Below are positions 36,601-47,650 of a DNA stretch of 64,000 nt, in pieces. The stretch covers positions 64,007,492 through 64,071,491 of the forward strand of contig NC_092497.1 in the NCBI RefSeq assembly GCF_047495875.1, read 5' to 3'. Made by a program: the position numbers and the translations under genes. How positions within the stretch are numbered: position 1 is the stretch's first letter; the number at the start of each line of letters is the position of its first letter. The notes beneath the pieces are model-generated. The model was given only the letters and a program-made list of their open reading frames with translations. It searched no databases and was not told the DNA's origin. The stretch is from Pithys albifrons albifrons. Its lineage: Eukaryota; Chordata; Aves; Passeriformes; Thamnophilidae.

Positions 36601-38892
36601 TTGCTCTTTTTCACTTTGAAACCACAATCTAGTTCTCTTCCAGGACCTATTTTTGCATGATGTAAAGGTGGCATATTCCCTCATGCGTGAAAGTTCATGA
36701 TACTCTATCTAACTTCTAGGGTATTGGCTTGAACTCGCTCTGCCATAATTGATTTACTGCCTTGGGTGAGAAACCGCACAAAACAGTTTCTGAGCATAGT
36801 TATGACCAATTTCATCTGCACCCCTCAAAGCAAATGCTACCAAAATCTCAACTCAGCATAATTCTACTCTCAGCTGTACCTGAAAAGCATAAATCACTGA
36901 ACAACTCCATGAAAAGAATTTTTATTTTTTTTTTAGGAAATCAACATTTTTCATACATGCTCCACAGCCAAGGGAAATATGTGAGCCAAGAAATTAAAGG
37001 GCCCATGTGAGGTGATGGGCTTGAGCTATGCTCTGTGATCTGTCTCACTGTGGTCACACCTCAGTTGCTCAGAGGAGCCTTTGGAAGTGTAACAGGACCT
37101 GCCATTGCACTGTAAAATCTAGTGTGTGAAGCAGTGAAGATATATTAAACAGTAAATATTCATTTTTTTTAATTAAGAAATGTTTTGAATAACAAGGCAA
37201 CTCATTTTGTTTCCTAGTCTAAATATGTATCTTCATGTGTCTTTTGAGACTCCATGATGGGATAACAATGGTACTTACAATTTTTAAGGGCAATTTTCTA
37301 GATTCAAAATATAGCTTATATTTACATGTATATAACTGCAAAAGTCACTGTGTTGTTTTCTTTCTCTCTTTTTTTTTTTTAAGAAATACAGATTGCAGTT
37401 AAACAGTATTTGTAAAAGATGTCATTTAAAATTTTGTTGAAGTATTTCTGAGGGAAAATGTCTTCCCATTGAAACTGAAATCTTCCTCAAAATACTTGCT
37501 GTTTTGGAGAAACAAAACATAATCCCCTACCATAATAAGTCAGCATTTGTCAGTATTCAAAGAAAAGAATATATCAGATATCAAACATATTCCAATCTCA
37601 AGCTTCCACAAGATTATTATAAACAACAGCAAGCAAAAAATATAGCCAAAATGTAGCAAAATACCCGAGAACCTTTCTTAAGTGAAAAGTAAACCCTATT
37701 CTTCTCTTTCCTTTTCACTCTTGGCCAAGGCAAACTCCTAAAAGTGTTGTTTGGCTGTTCTGGTTGCACCTTCAGGTAGTGTGCACAGATCCAGGGCTTC
37801 TCAGGACAGGAAGAGCACTTGGAATGTTTTAGTGGAAATTCATGGAATAGCATAGACTAGAGAACAGACTTGGCTGATCCTTGCTTGTCCAAGCTTGCTC
37901 CAGCCTGTGTGCAGCGCTGTGCTTGCCCGGCTCAGGAAGGCACCACAGTGCTCTGTATTTTTCTTGCTTTCCTCACCTTTCCAGGGATCTTCACCTGCTT
38001 TTGCCTGCCCGTGAATGTTGCAAGTCAGCTCCACCTTCTGCAGTGCTTCACCTGCATTTTGTTCCAAACAATTGTCTGTGTGTCAGTAAAGCTGCTTGGA
38101 AATATTGTTCCAATTTTTCATCTAGATATTGATATATGGTTCAATTTTCACTCAGAAAATGACAAGTTGCTTTCACTTTAGAGTGTTTCTGACATTGTAC
38201 AGCATCTTTCTGAACTAGTCCTACATTTGCTTTGGTACATTCAGAACACAGGTGTATCAAATGGATTTTAGTCTGGCTGCACATAATAAAAATATGTAAA
38301 TTAAGAACTCAGCTGTTTCCAGCAGAAAATGTGGAAAAACCCCCAGCCTAAATGATGCAATAGCTCTTTCTCATGTAGACACCTGAAGGGGCAACCTCTT
38401 TAGCCTGATCTTTTGTTTTTCTTCTGAATGAAATTTTAATAATATTAGTTAGCAGAAAACCTGAATTTTTGGTCTCAACTTTCTCTTCTAATCTACTGAG
38501 TCTTTTTTTTTTTTGTTCTGGAAACTTTGGAAAGAAAGTAAATGAAAAATCACTGATTTCAACATTCAGTTTTTGATATGAGTGCCCTCCATTGCCACTG
38601 AAGTTCTGGACAGTGACATGGCTTGGCATAAAGGAGTCAACATTTTATTGTGCTGGCTGCATGAGGGCTGACTTTATCCAATGAGACTGCTACAGAGAAA
38701 GAGTTCAGGCTTGCATCTATGTATCTAACATGGGTTGATTCTAATGGGAGGTCCCAGAAATTGTTTTGCTGAAGTGTTTACAAAATGTAGAAAGGAATGC
38801 AACAAAAGTTAATATCTTTTTGGTCCTGAGTGACAATTTGTGTGCATGTGATAGGTTGTCTTTCCTTTCATTGCTTGTTCCTTGAAGTGTGT
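33224..38892. other. Gene-poor intergenic region
   Basis: About 5.7 kb of AT-rich sequence. Apart from the long poly-T run at 33657-33685, no repeat family, exon or RNA gene is evident. A short locally GC-richer part at 37880-38060 has overlapping frames of 83-103 codons without recognisable domains. Confidence 0.5.
33657..33685. repeat. Poly-T run (29 nt)
   Basis: An uninterrupted T tract. On the minus strand it is a poly-A that could be a retroposon tail, but I see no gene-like sequence upstream of it on that strand. Confidence 0.95.
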
Positions 38893-38897
38893 AGGAC

Positions 38898-39678
38898 TGC
38901 CCTGGTTACAGCAACCAGGACTAGTTTACCACCATGTGAGTGTAACCAAAACTGTGTTTTCTACACTAATGTCAATTCTGATGAACCGTTACAAATGGAT
39001 CATTTGCAGCAGCTGCTCAGGGCACACCTGACACTTCAGGCTACAAGTTGGGTGTTAAAGAACCCTGGGAAACAGAAAAGTGTTTCTTTGTTTTCACACC
39101 AATGTATAGTAATTTCCCTCCAGGAGTCATTAGTACTTTCACATCCAGCCTGAGGGGTCATGTCTGTTAAAGGGCTGTTAGGAACTGGTACAATAGGCAA
39201 AGACCTAGACCATCAAAAATTCCAAAAATATCCCATGACTCACAGAGTTAAATCACCCACAGTGAAACTCCCCACCCTCAGTGAGGTACTGGGCATTCCC
39301 ACCTGAACCTGAGCATATATAATCTTTGGGTTTTGGGACTTTGGATACCACTTATCATATCCAGAGGAGGACTAGAACCTCAACAGGTCTGCAACTGCCA
39401 CTCTCTACAAGATCGTGACCATCATCCTCACCAACAGGTTTTCCTTTCCTTTTACTTCATACTCAGGGGGGGACATGGTGCTCAGCACAGGAGCTAATGA
39501 ACATTGTTCTGCTTGTGCTCCACGGTGCTGTGTTACACCTCTGGTTTTTGTGAGTTAAAACCGATTTTTCTTTGTATCATTGAATTTATTGTAATCTTTT
39601 TAATAATTGTGACTCTGACTTGTAATCTCTCTTGAGTCATGTTCATTTCTCCTGCTGGTTTACCTTTAAATCACCACA
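38898..39678 (+). mobile_element. Solo LTR, family A copy 3 (781 bp)
   Basis: A diverged relative of the LTR at 32596-33223. Shared landmarks are GCAGCAGCTGC near 39006, CACATCCAGCCTGAGGGG near 39138, ACCAACAGGTTTT near 39429, and CTGGTTTACCTTTAAA at the end. A TATATAAT box lies at 39316-39323. The flanks carry a 5-bp duplication with one mismatch (AGGAC at 38893-38897, AGGGC at 39679-39683). It begins TGCCC where family A has TGTCC. The divergence suggests that it is the oldest of the three copies. Confidence 0.85.
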
Positions 39679-39715
39679 AGGGCTTAATGTGCAAAGACTT
39701 ACTCTCTTGTGATAC

Positions 39716-39822
39716 TCATAGGATCATAGAATGGCTTGGGTTGGAAATTCATCTAGCTCCAACTCTGCCGACAGGAGCAGGAACACCTTTCACTAGACCA
39801 GGTTGCTCAGAACCCCATCCAG
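39716..39822 (-). mobile_element. CR1 LINE 3'-end fragment
   Basis: TCATAGGATCATAGAATGGC at the left is the reverse complement of a CR1 tail and 3' UTR. It continues through GGTTGGAAATTCATCTAG and CACTAGACCAGGTTGCTCAG, then stops abruptly after CCCCATCC. This is a short, strongly 5'-truncated copy, 37 bp from the LTR at 38898-39678. Confidence 0.88.
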
Positions 39823-42800
39823 AAAAAGCATGGCATTGTGAATTGCTGCAGAAAAACCATTAAGCACCCTGACATGCTTTTCTTCCACAAGTAATTGCTG
39901 TCAGAGGTGTAATACCAGATTGTCATCCTTGTGAGGCCAACCATTGTAGGCCCAGTTGGGAGTGACCTGCTGCACAGCCCAGGAGAAAAGCCTTCAAAAT
40001 AATTTCCCATAAACTTTAGCTGAACCTAGTAAAATATAGGCCACTCTGCATGCTGCAGTAGATGAATGTGACTTGCATTTTATCATTCATATTATAGATA
40101 TTTTCTGTGGTTTAAGGCATTCTTTGCCTCCTTTTCCTGTCAAGGAAATGAGGGAAATACATTTCAGTAGCACTTTACAGAATGTACTTACCTTCAGTCA
40201 TTGCTGTAAATAGGCAGTAATCATATTTGCCCTGTGCAAAATAAATCAGAATGTTTTGCCAGTTAGCTAACTCAAGTCTCAATTTAAGTTATAACTAGTG
40301 TCAGTTTTTCCCTTGTTAATAAACTTCTTTGCTACAGCACATTTTTAGTGCATTTGACTGTTTCACAGTTATAGTTAATAAAGTGTTGTAATAAAATCAA
40401 GGTCTGCTGAGTATCATTTTCATGTTTTGTTTAGAACAGCATGGGTCCCATAAATAATAATAGTGGGATTTGTAAAGTGCCTCACCCCTGCAGTGCTTAA
40501 AGTCCTGAATAGAGGAATGAATGCAGGATTAGAGGTGTCAGTCATTGGCATATAATGACAAGTAAACAAATGAAACATGATCGTATGGAACCTAGGGAGA
40601 ACAAGAAGGAAAATAATAAAGAAAGACCACAGAACCAGCATGTGGGAAATGGCTTAAAAGTCAAGCATAGCCTAAAGGAGGTCTTAAAAGGTGAAAGGGG
40701 GAGAAAGGAGACAAAAGAAAGGCATGAGCATGCCAAGGAGTCTGTTGCAGCTGAATCAAGGCTAGCTGCAAGTCTCAGGCACTGAAGAAGTACATAGACA
40801 CAAACACACTCACTCATATGCTCTGGCAATGACTCCCGAGCTCTGGTGCTCTGAATTTGCTAGGATGATGTAAAGAAACAAGTCATTACATTATCAGGAT
40901 CTCATTAGGTGTATTTAGCAAATATAGAGGTATAATGGTAACTCTGACTCTCAAAACTGAGCCTGATGTCAAAAGTAAATGCTAATATTTCTGGCTTGCT
41001 GGCCCTGAGGTTGCTTGGCCAAGCTGTTGAACCTTTACAACTCCTAGGTATGTGGTTGCTTGCAAACTTGGGATAGGGAGGTCTCTGGGTTCAGGTCTCT
41101 GACTGGCACAGAGGTTACCAATGCACAGTGCTGCTGAGGCTCCTGGCTTAGCAGATGGTGCATTGGGTTCTTGCAGAAATGTACAGGAGCCCTCTCAGAG
41201 GCTGCTGGATCAATGCTGTCTAATGATTAAAAGAGAACAAAATAGGAGGCAGCACCTGGGAGCTCTGGTTCTTGTATATGGGCTGAGAGTTGTTCTGTGA
41301 ATGGATGGTGTAAAGAAATGAGTAATACAGATGTCTATGTACTTGAGGCATATTTGAGTATGCTTATATTCAGTGAGGTGTGAGGAGAAGTGTGGAGAGG
41401 AAGTATCTCGGTACCTCAGCCAACTCTCTCCTCTTTTTTAAGGATGCTACATCTGCATTGAGGGTTTAGCCATATCAGCCTTTCCAGTGTGAACATATGG
41501 TAGTTTGCATAAGGCCTATATATGTGTTGTGGAGTTGGTTTGGTTTTTTTTGCTTCCTGCTCCATCATTCACCTTTTTGTCCTTTCTCCCTCTTTGAGGC
41601 TTCCATTTTCACTTTTGAGAACACCATTTCATTCTTCTTTCTTTTTTGTCTCCATCACAGCTTTCCTGCAGCATGCTGCCTCTACAATTTTTTTCTCAAT
41701 CTCTGCTTTCGTTTTTCAACCACAAGAAAATGTTGCCCAGACAAAGCCTTACTGTTTCCCCAACCTATCTGGCTCCGGGTGCTGGCTCCGGGTGCTGATG
41801 AGCAGTTTCCCATGATTCCCACAGGGTGCAGTGACATGTCTGCCCCTCCTCATGCTGCCAGCAACACCCACTGTGGTGCAGAAAACCTGGACAGGACTCC
41901 CTAACTATCCTGCTTTCTTAGCTCCTCTGCTATGGTGAGCACTGCTGTGGAAGTACAGAGCACATGGTGTCAGTGACTGCTGTGGAGAGGGAGTGGCTGA
42001 AGTAAAAAAGACCGAGAGGAAAGCTCTCCTTTATCAGGTTTATGCAGTTCAGCCTTGAACCAGAACATGTGTGGTGAACTGACTAATTTGAATGAAACTG
42101 GTTGAAGTGGGTTTGGATGTCAACTGAAAATATTCACTCAGCCCTGGCCACAATCTTTCATATTGTGTCTGTAGAGTTTATGGAAACACAAAGTTAATTG
42201 CTTGGGTGTTTCCAGAACTTCTCTGGTATTTAATTTAACATAACACATGAGGAAGTGTGTTTGCAGTAGAACTTAAGTTCTTTTTTACATCCTCAATTTA
42301 TAGTACACAAATGTTATTTTTATAACAAATTCTTCCTGGTCACTACACAGTAACTGGCAGTTCTAATGCAGCCTGAATACAAAGGTTGCTGCTCTGAATG
42401 GCAGTCACCCTGCTAGCTGGCCCACTGCTGTGATAGCCTTGCTAGTTGCAGTACAACTATTCTAAGGGGAAGTAGAAGACTGTTTTGCCCAGGGATGCTG
42501 GTCTGACATTGCTAGCAGTAATACGTAGTTGCATATTAAAGAAAAACATGGCCATAAGCAATCAAAACAGAGAGCCCTAAGTACTAGTGAATTTTAGAAA
42601 AACCACGCAGAATGCTCTTTGATTTAAATATAAGGAACCTACAAAAATGACAGCCCTGATTCATCTCTATGAACTAATGATATTAGTGTTGCTAAGATGA
42701 TGGTATATTTTTGGCTGTTTTAAAAAGGTACCATGTCAATGATGAAAGTGAGTAGTCTGACAGTGCCACTAACTTCTGTAGTGAAAATAACGACAACCAA

Positions 42801-45800
42801 TTACCAGACTTGGTAACTGCAAAGAAATATTAGCAATATCTGTGGCTGAGCTGGAAAATAAAGGGAGATTAAATGAGATGAGTTTAGGTCAGTCTGATTA
42901 TTTGCTGAAATCTGGCCTGAGACCCTCAGTCTGTAAGACTGCCTAGGAGAAGAGTAAAGGACCACCTTAGAGGTGGAGTATCTCTGAAAAGTAATTGCAA
43001 GACTTCTAATGTGACGTAAGAATTACTTGTTTATATGTCTGTACATACAAGTAACACCTTATATATCAGACAATATGCACTAGCTGTGAGTTTATCTATG
43101 TCTCTTGTCAAGAAGGATCAGGCTTTTTTAATCTACAGGTTGGCAAGAGAGATGATGAAATGTCTGTCCCTAGAGACATAAACCCCTCAATTTTGAAGGG
43201 CCACTTCACTTCACTTCAAAACTGGGCCTGCTTTGAGCAGAGGATCAGATCACAAGCACACAGAGTCCCGTCCAATCTAAATGACTGTCTAAATTATTCC
43301 ATGTCTCTATATGTTGGCCCAACCTCCTTTGTGATGTAGGGTTTCAATGATGAAAAAAAAATCTAAATCCAATTCTACATTAAAAATAGCATTGGGCTTT
43401 TCTCAGCGTTCTTTTTTAATATGTTGATTTATTTATTTATTTTAACTGGGAAATTTCAATGGACAGTCACATCTGGCTTTTATAACAATGTTTTTTGTAT
43501 TTAAAAAAATCATGTATGAATTGACTGGTTTATAAAGCATGTAGGAATTCATAATAGAGAGGAAATACACACTGATTGTTAATTGTTGGTATTAATTATT
43601 TGTTTTAAAACAGATGTAGAGGCAAATATCATGGAAATATAAAATGATCAGTACTTCTTCTTTCTGTTGGGTTATGGAGCAGAAAGCAGCAGCAGCAAAG
43701 TTTATGAAAGTAGTACCTCTGTCCATTCAGTACCTTCAAAAAACTGGAAGGAGTGGCTTCAGCCAGAAGAGGAACAGGAGGAATTAGTTTTTATACTGTC
43801 ATGACCTCCAGGACCTACTTTGACAATCATTTCCTTGTCCACAGGATAGCAGATACTGAAGGCTGAGAACCCTTCTCACAGAAACTCGTAACAATGCTTA
43901 GCTAGTTTATTGATAACTCCCCTGATCTGAATTGATTCTTGCTTTTTCAGTCTCTGCTGTGAGCCTTCAAAAGGAAATATTCTGTTTTCTCCCTGTATGC
44001 ATGCCAAAGGAATACACATTCCTCAAGCCATGTATTTTCCACATTCCCTTACATGTTGTCCCTGAGGAATAAGTACCCACAGTGTGATGGAAACTTTGAT
44101 ATGGCTTGAAACTTGTCAGGCTGCTATTTGAATATTTCTTTTAACCTCTTCATCTACAGTTGCCTCCTAGCCTTTGATATACCTGACCAACAATATTTAT
44201 CAATACTGTTGGTTAATCACCCATGGAGATGATTTAATTTTAAAAATATCCTATATAAACCTTCAGTTCTGTCTTGAATGTCTTCTGTTTTGTCCATCAC
44301 CTCCTTCGTTCTGCAGGTTAGATTTAAATTATATGGCTTGGGATAGGTGCAGCTCTCATTACAGACTTCACTCCTGGTTTCTCCAGTTCCATGTCAAGCT
44401 TATGAAAATGTGTATTTTCTGCCTGTGGGGTGTTATAAATTCCCTCAGAGCAGACTCAGAAAGTAGTTCAGCTCTATTGTTTCATAGGAAATTACGAAGC
44501 TCACATTAAGACCATGTAGTTGTCATAAAGGGATCAATGGCAAGTCGTGACTGCTGATGGTATTGGAAACACAGCAGGTAAAATGCATTTCATGTTATGA
44601 AGAAGACAAACAGCAAGCATAATGCAAGTGAAGACAGATTTTCCCTCACCAAAATGTCTATTACCTCTGGACAAAGTACTTCACTTAGGAAAACTCTAAA
44701 TCTAACCTGTGGTCTCATATTACCTTTAAAAGGAAAAATAAACTCTGGAAAGTAACGTAAAACATTCCCTAATCAAAACTATTCTATCAAACAGCTCAAA
44801 GTGGTTAACAAAAGCTTTTCATTTCTCTTAGTGATGACAAGCAGAAAGTACAAGTTTGTTCTTGGAAGGGTAGAAGGTAGCTAACAAAAACCACAGGTGA
44901 CAAAAGAAGTTTGTCAGGCCCAAAATGGGAATTGTTTTATGAACTGTTCCAAGCAGAACTTTAATTATTTGATGGATTGGATAGCCCTGAGGACTCTGCT
45001 TTGCCCAAGCATATTTTCCAATACCTGTTTAAAGTTAGAATTTTGTCTGACTTTTAACCTCAACACAAACAATCTGCACTACAACCATTCCAGTAAGTAC
45101 CCGGAGAGATCTCTGAAGATTTGCTGCCCTCAGAGGGAACAGCATTCTCTGTTTTCCGCCATGTATAACAAGGAAAGAAGAAGCCAAGAAAATGCAACAT
45201 TCAGCCTTTATTCTGTCTCCCACATAGCCTGCTTTGTTAAGCACTTCCTTCAAACAGAATTTTCTTGTTGTTACATGTATTGTCTTCTCTTTCAGGAAGC
45301 TGTCCATCATAACAGCCTTTTGTCACATTCATTTGAGATTACAAAATTTATTACCATATCCATGGCCTTCTAACCTTGCAAGTATTTTATTTGTTCTCCT
45401 TACATCTGGTGTCATCAGTCAAAAAACGCAAAATGTTCTAAAGTCATATTTCTTTCTGCACAGTCATCACACTCCCACTTTATTTGTTTGTGAGTTAATT
45501 TATTTTCCCCTCAGCTGTACTTCCACCCTTTAAAAAATGTGGTGGATTCTGTGTAGGAAGTGTAGTCGATATAATGGGGGCTAGTCTTGCGAGGACAGCA
45601 GGTTGTCACCAGGAAGTGTTTTCTCTGTATCTGTGATTTCATGAGAACATATCCTAATAGATTCTGGTTGCTTATCAGCTTGTGCTCTGCTGGCCATGTT
45701 TCACAGTGGTGCTTATCTCTCCATCCTACATGTCGATAGTTAGGATTTAGCACTTGGGATTTGTAATGTCACGTTGAGACATAGTGATCCATCACTGCAG

Positions 45801-45928
45801 TGTAGTGATTTGTCTACTTAGTCCTGTGTAATTTGCTTGTAAAACAATCTGCATGCTTTACTTCTGGAAAGACTCTAGCTCATTTGCATATCCTTCCTTG
45901 TCTATGCATATTTATCTGTCTCTGTCTG
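39823..45928. other. Gene-poor intergenic region
   Basis: About 6.1 kb with no gene that I can support. It includes a 13-bp perfect tandem duplication (41769-41794) and the longest unexplained open frame after the LINE and DMRT2 frames: 158 codons at 44897-45373 on the plus strand. That frame is rich in Ser, Asn, Phe and Cys, has no recognisable domain, and is most likely chance. Confidence 0.45.
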
Positions 45929-46390
45929 TGTCATGGTTTTGGCCAGGACAGAGTTAATTTTTCTACAGTACCCATGAGAGGGTGGAGTCTGGAGCTATGT
46001 AGTCATGCCTAGATTGTTATTCTATACCACCCATGTCACTACTGGGGATGGTGGTGTGGGGGGTGGGCAGGAGTGGTGGAAGAGAGTCTCCCTTCACAGT
46101 AGAAAGTAGGTATGGTTTCCAGTTGTGGGCAAATGTGATGGGCATAGGGTCTGTCCCACATTGCTCATTGCCTCAGTTTGGTGAGCATTTTGCATTTAAA
46201 TTGCCCACTCTTTTGTACAGTGTTGTTATTAGTCTTGTTGCTGTTACTCATCAATTTCTAGTAAACTGTTCTTATTTCAACATGTAATCTCTGCCTTTTG
46301 TGCCTCCACTGGAGGGAAGAAGGGAGCTGTTTGTGTTTTTCTTTTTAGTGGAAGTACTAAATTGGGGAACACCATTCCTAACCCACAACA
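45929..46390 (+). mobile_element. Solo LTR, family B copy 2 (462 bp)
   Basis: Begins TGTCATGGTTTTGGCCAGG and ends CCTAACCCACAACA. It aligns with 31630-32149, including AGAGTTAATTTTTCTACAGT at the start and TTTCTAGTAAACTGTTCTTA and TTTTGTGCCTCCACTGG toward the end. The left flank is a TCTG-rich simple repeat. A clean target duplication is not seen: CTGTG at 46391-46395 matches 45926-45930 but would overlap the first two bases of the LTR. Confidence 0.82.
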
Positions 46391-47543
46391 CTGTGATAGT
46401 TCTGCCATGTTTCTGCCCTTACATGTCTGCATTGTGGTTAAAATGGAATGTGGAAAAATGAACCATGGATGGACCTCCTTTGCTGAGCTGCACAAATTGT
46501 CCTCAGGTAAAAGCTGTCTGTTGTGCTCAGGTAAAAGCTGTCTGTGTGGTTCCTGGGCTGCTGAGTGCTTCCATGCTTTCTATCTGTGACCTGCATAGTC
46601 TGTTGTCACTGTCTTGCAGTCTGAATAACTATTCTGTGGAAAGGAGCAGTCAGTGGTGGTAGGGGGCTCTCCTATGCTCAGCCTATGTCTGTCATTGCTG
46701 CTATTTCTACACACTGTCTGCTTCCGTAGCTTAACTTACCCTTCTCCACATTTTTCCTCAGAGGTCCATTTTTAGTCCTATGGTTTTCCAGTTTGATATA
46801 TTCTTGTGGAAGTCTGAATACCATGAGTTATGTGCTTTTATCCAGAGTGTTACACTTTATCTTCTTTATAGGGATACTGTCCTACACACTTTTTTCCATC
46901 TGTAGGTGTGGTATGTTCGTGAGGCAGACAAGAAACCCTCTAGTATTTGCCCATTCCAATAAAATGACAGATATTTGCAAATCTTTCCTCATACGATTTT
47001 GTCCTCAGATTTTTTCCAGTCCATCATTTACCTCCTTTGTCTTTTATTTATGCATTTTCTTCTGCAGAGTTACAGAGCCCCATTCCCTTTGTGATTTCTA
47101 CTCTGTGCTGTTTTCCTTGTGAAAGAGGAGTGCCAGCTTTGCTTAGGCTTAGCAGTTGGGTATAAGTGATATAAACTTTCTAGTGTCATCTAGAGTCCCT
47201 TGCTTCATGCAGGGAAGACAGCTGAAGCACTATCCTTGAAACAGCTGTATCCTTTGCTCTTCCTCCAGAAGAGCTGGGCCCTGTGGAATTTACTTGCTGC
47301 AGAAATTAGTAATTTTTAGGCAGTTTGGCAATGCATGGGCCTATCATTTTGTCAGAAACTTGATTATAACTCTTGAAAAGAAACCTCTTGAAAATGACAC
47401 TTTTCTGTGCTACAAGTGTGTCCAGAGCTCTTCTAGCAAGTAATTGATTTCTTCTAGCTGGCTGCTACTGAAAAGAGCTGTGCAGTGTATGTGGTGGCTT
47501 GCACATGTTACAGTTAAGATGCAGGCTTCTCCTTTTTTTTTAG
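46391..47543. other. Intergenic sequence
   Basis: No gene is seen. It contains the 24-bp tandem duplication at 46502-46549 listed separately. Confidence 0.45.
46502..46549. repeat. 24-bp tandem duplication
   Basis: Two adjacent 24-bp units each start CTCAGGTAAAAGCTGTCTGT. The first 20 bases are identical between them. It is a recent-looking local duplication. Confidence 0.9.
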
Positions 47544-47644
47544 ATTTCATTCCTACTGAAGCACACCATGATTTTGCAGCTGTTTTGGTGCAACCTGAAG
47601 AACGTGCAGCTGCTGAATACATTATCTTTCATGTCCAAGAACTG
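47544..47644 (+). other. Exon-like segment, unproven
   Basis: A strong acceptor (CTTCTCCTTTTTTTTAG, with AG at 47542-47543) precedes 33 full codons of open frame containing EAHHDFAAVLVQPEER and AAEYIIFHVQEL. The segment is followed by a usable donor GTGTGA at 47645. The amino-acid mix looks protein-like and the frame closes at 47650, just past the possible donor. I do not recognise the protein. It could be an exon of an unannotated transcript, a fossil exon, or chance. Confidence 0.2.
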
Positions 47645-47650
47645 GTGTGA

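Noticed and set aside
40555..40785. 76-codon Lys/Glu-rich frame resembling a charged coiled coil
   Set aside because: The composition follows from a purine-rich stretch. There is no heptad pattern and no splice or promoter context.
41497..41904. 135-codon frame, Phe-, Ser- and Cys-rich
   Set aside because: Translation of a T/C-rich stretch; the Phe run follows from poly-T and poly-TTC content. No homology was recognised.
44897..45373. 158-codon open frame on the plus strand, the longest one outside DMRT2 and CR1
   Set aside because: No recognisable domain, composition rich in Ser, Asn, Cys and Phe as expected from AT-rich DNA, and no promoter or splice context that would make it an exon. 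One frame of this length is expected by chance in 64 kb.
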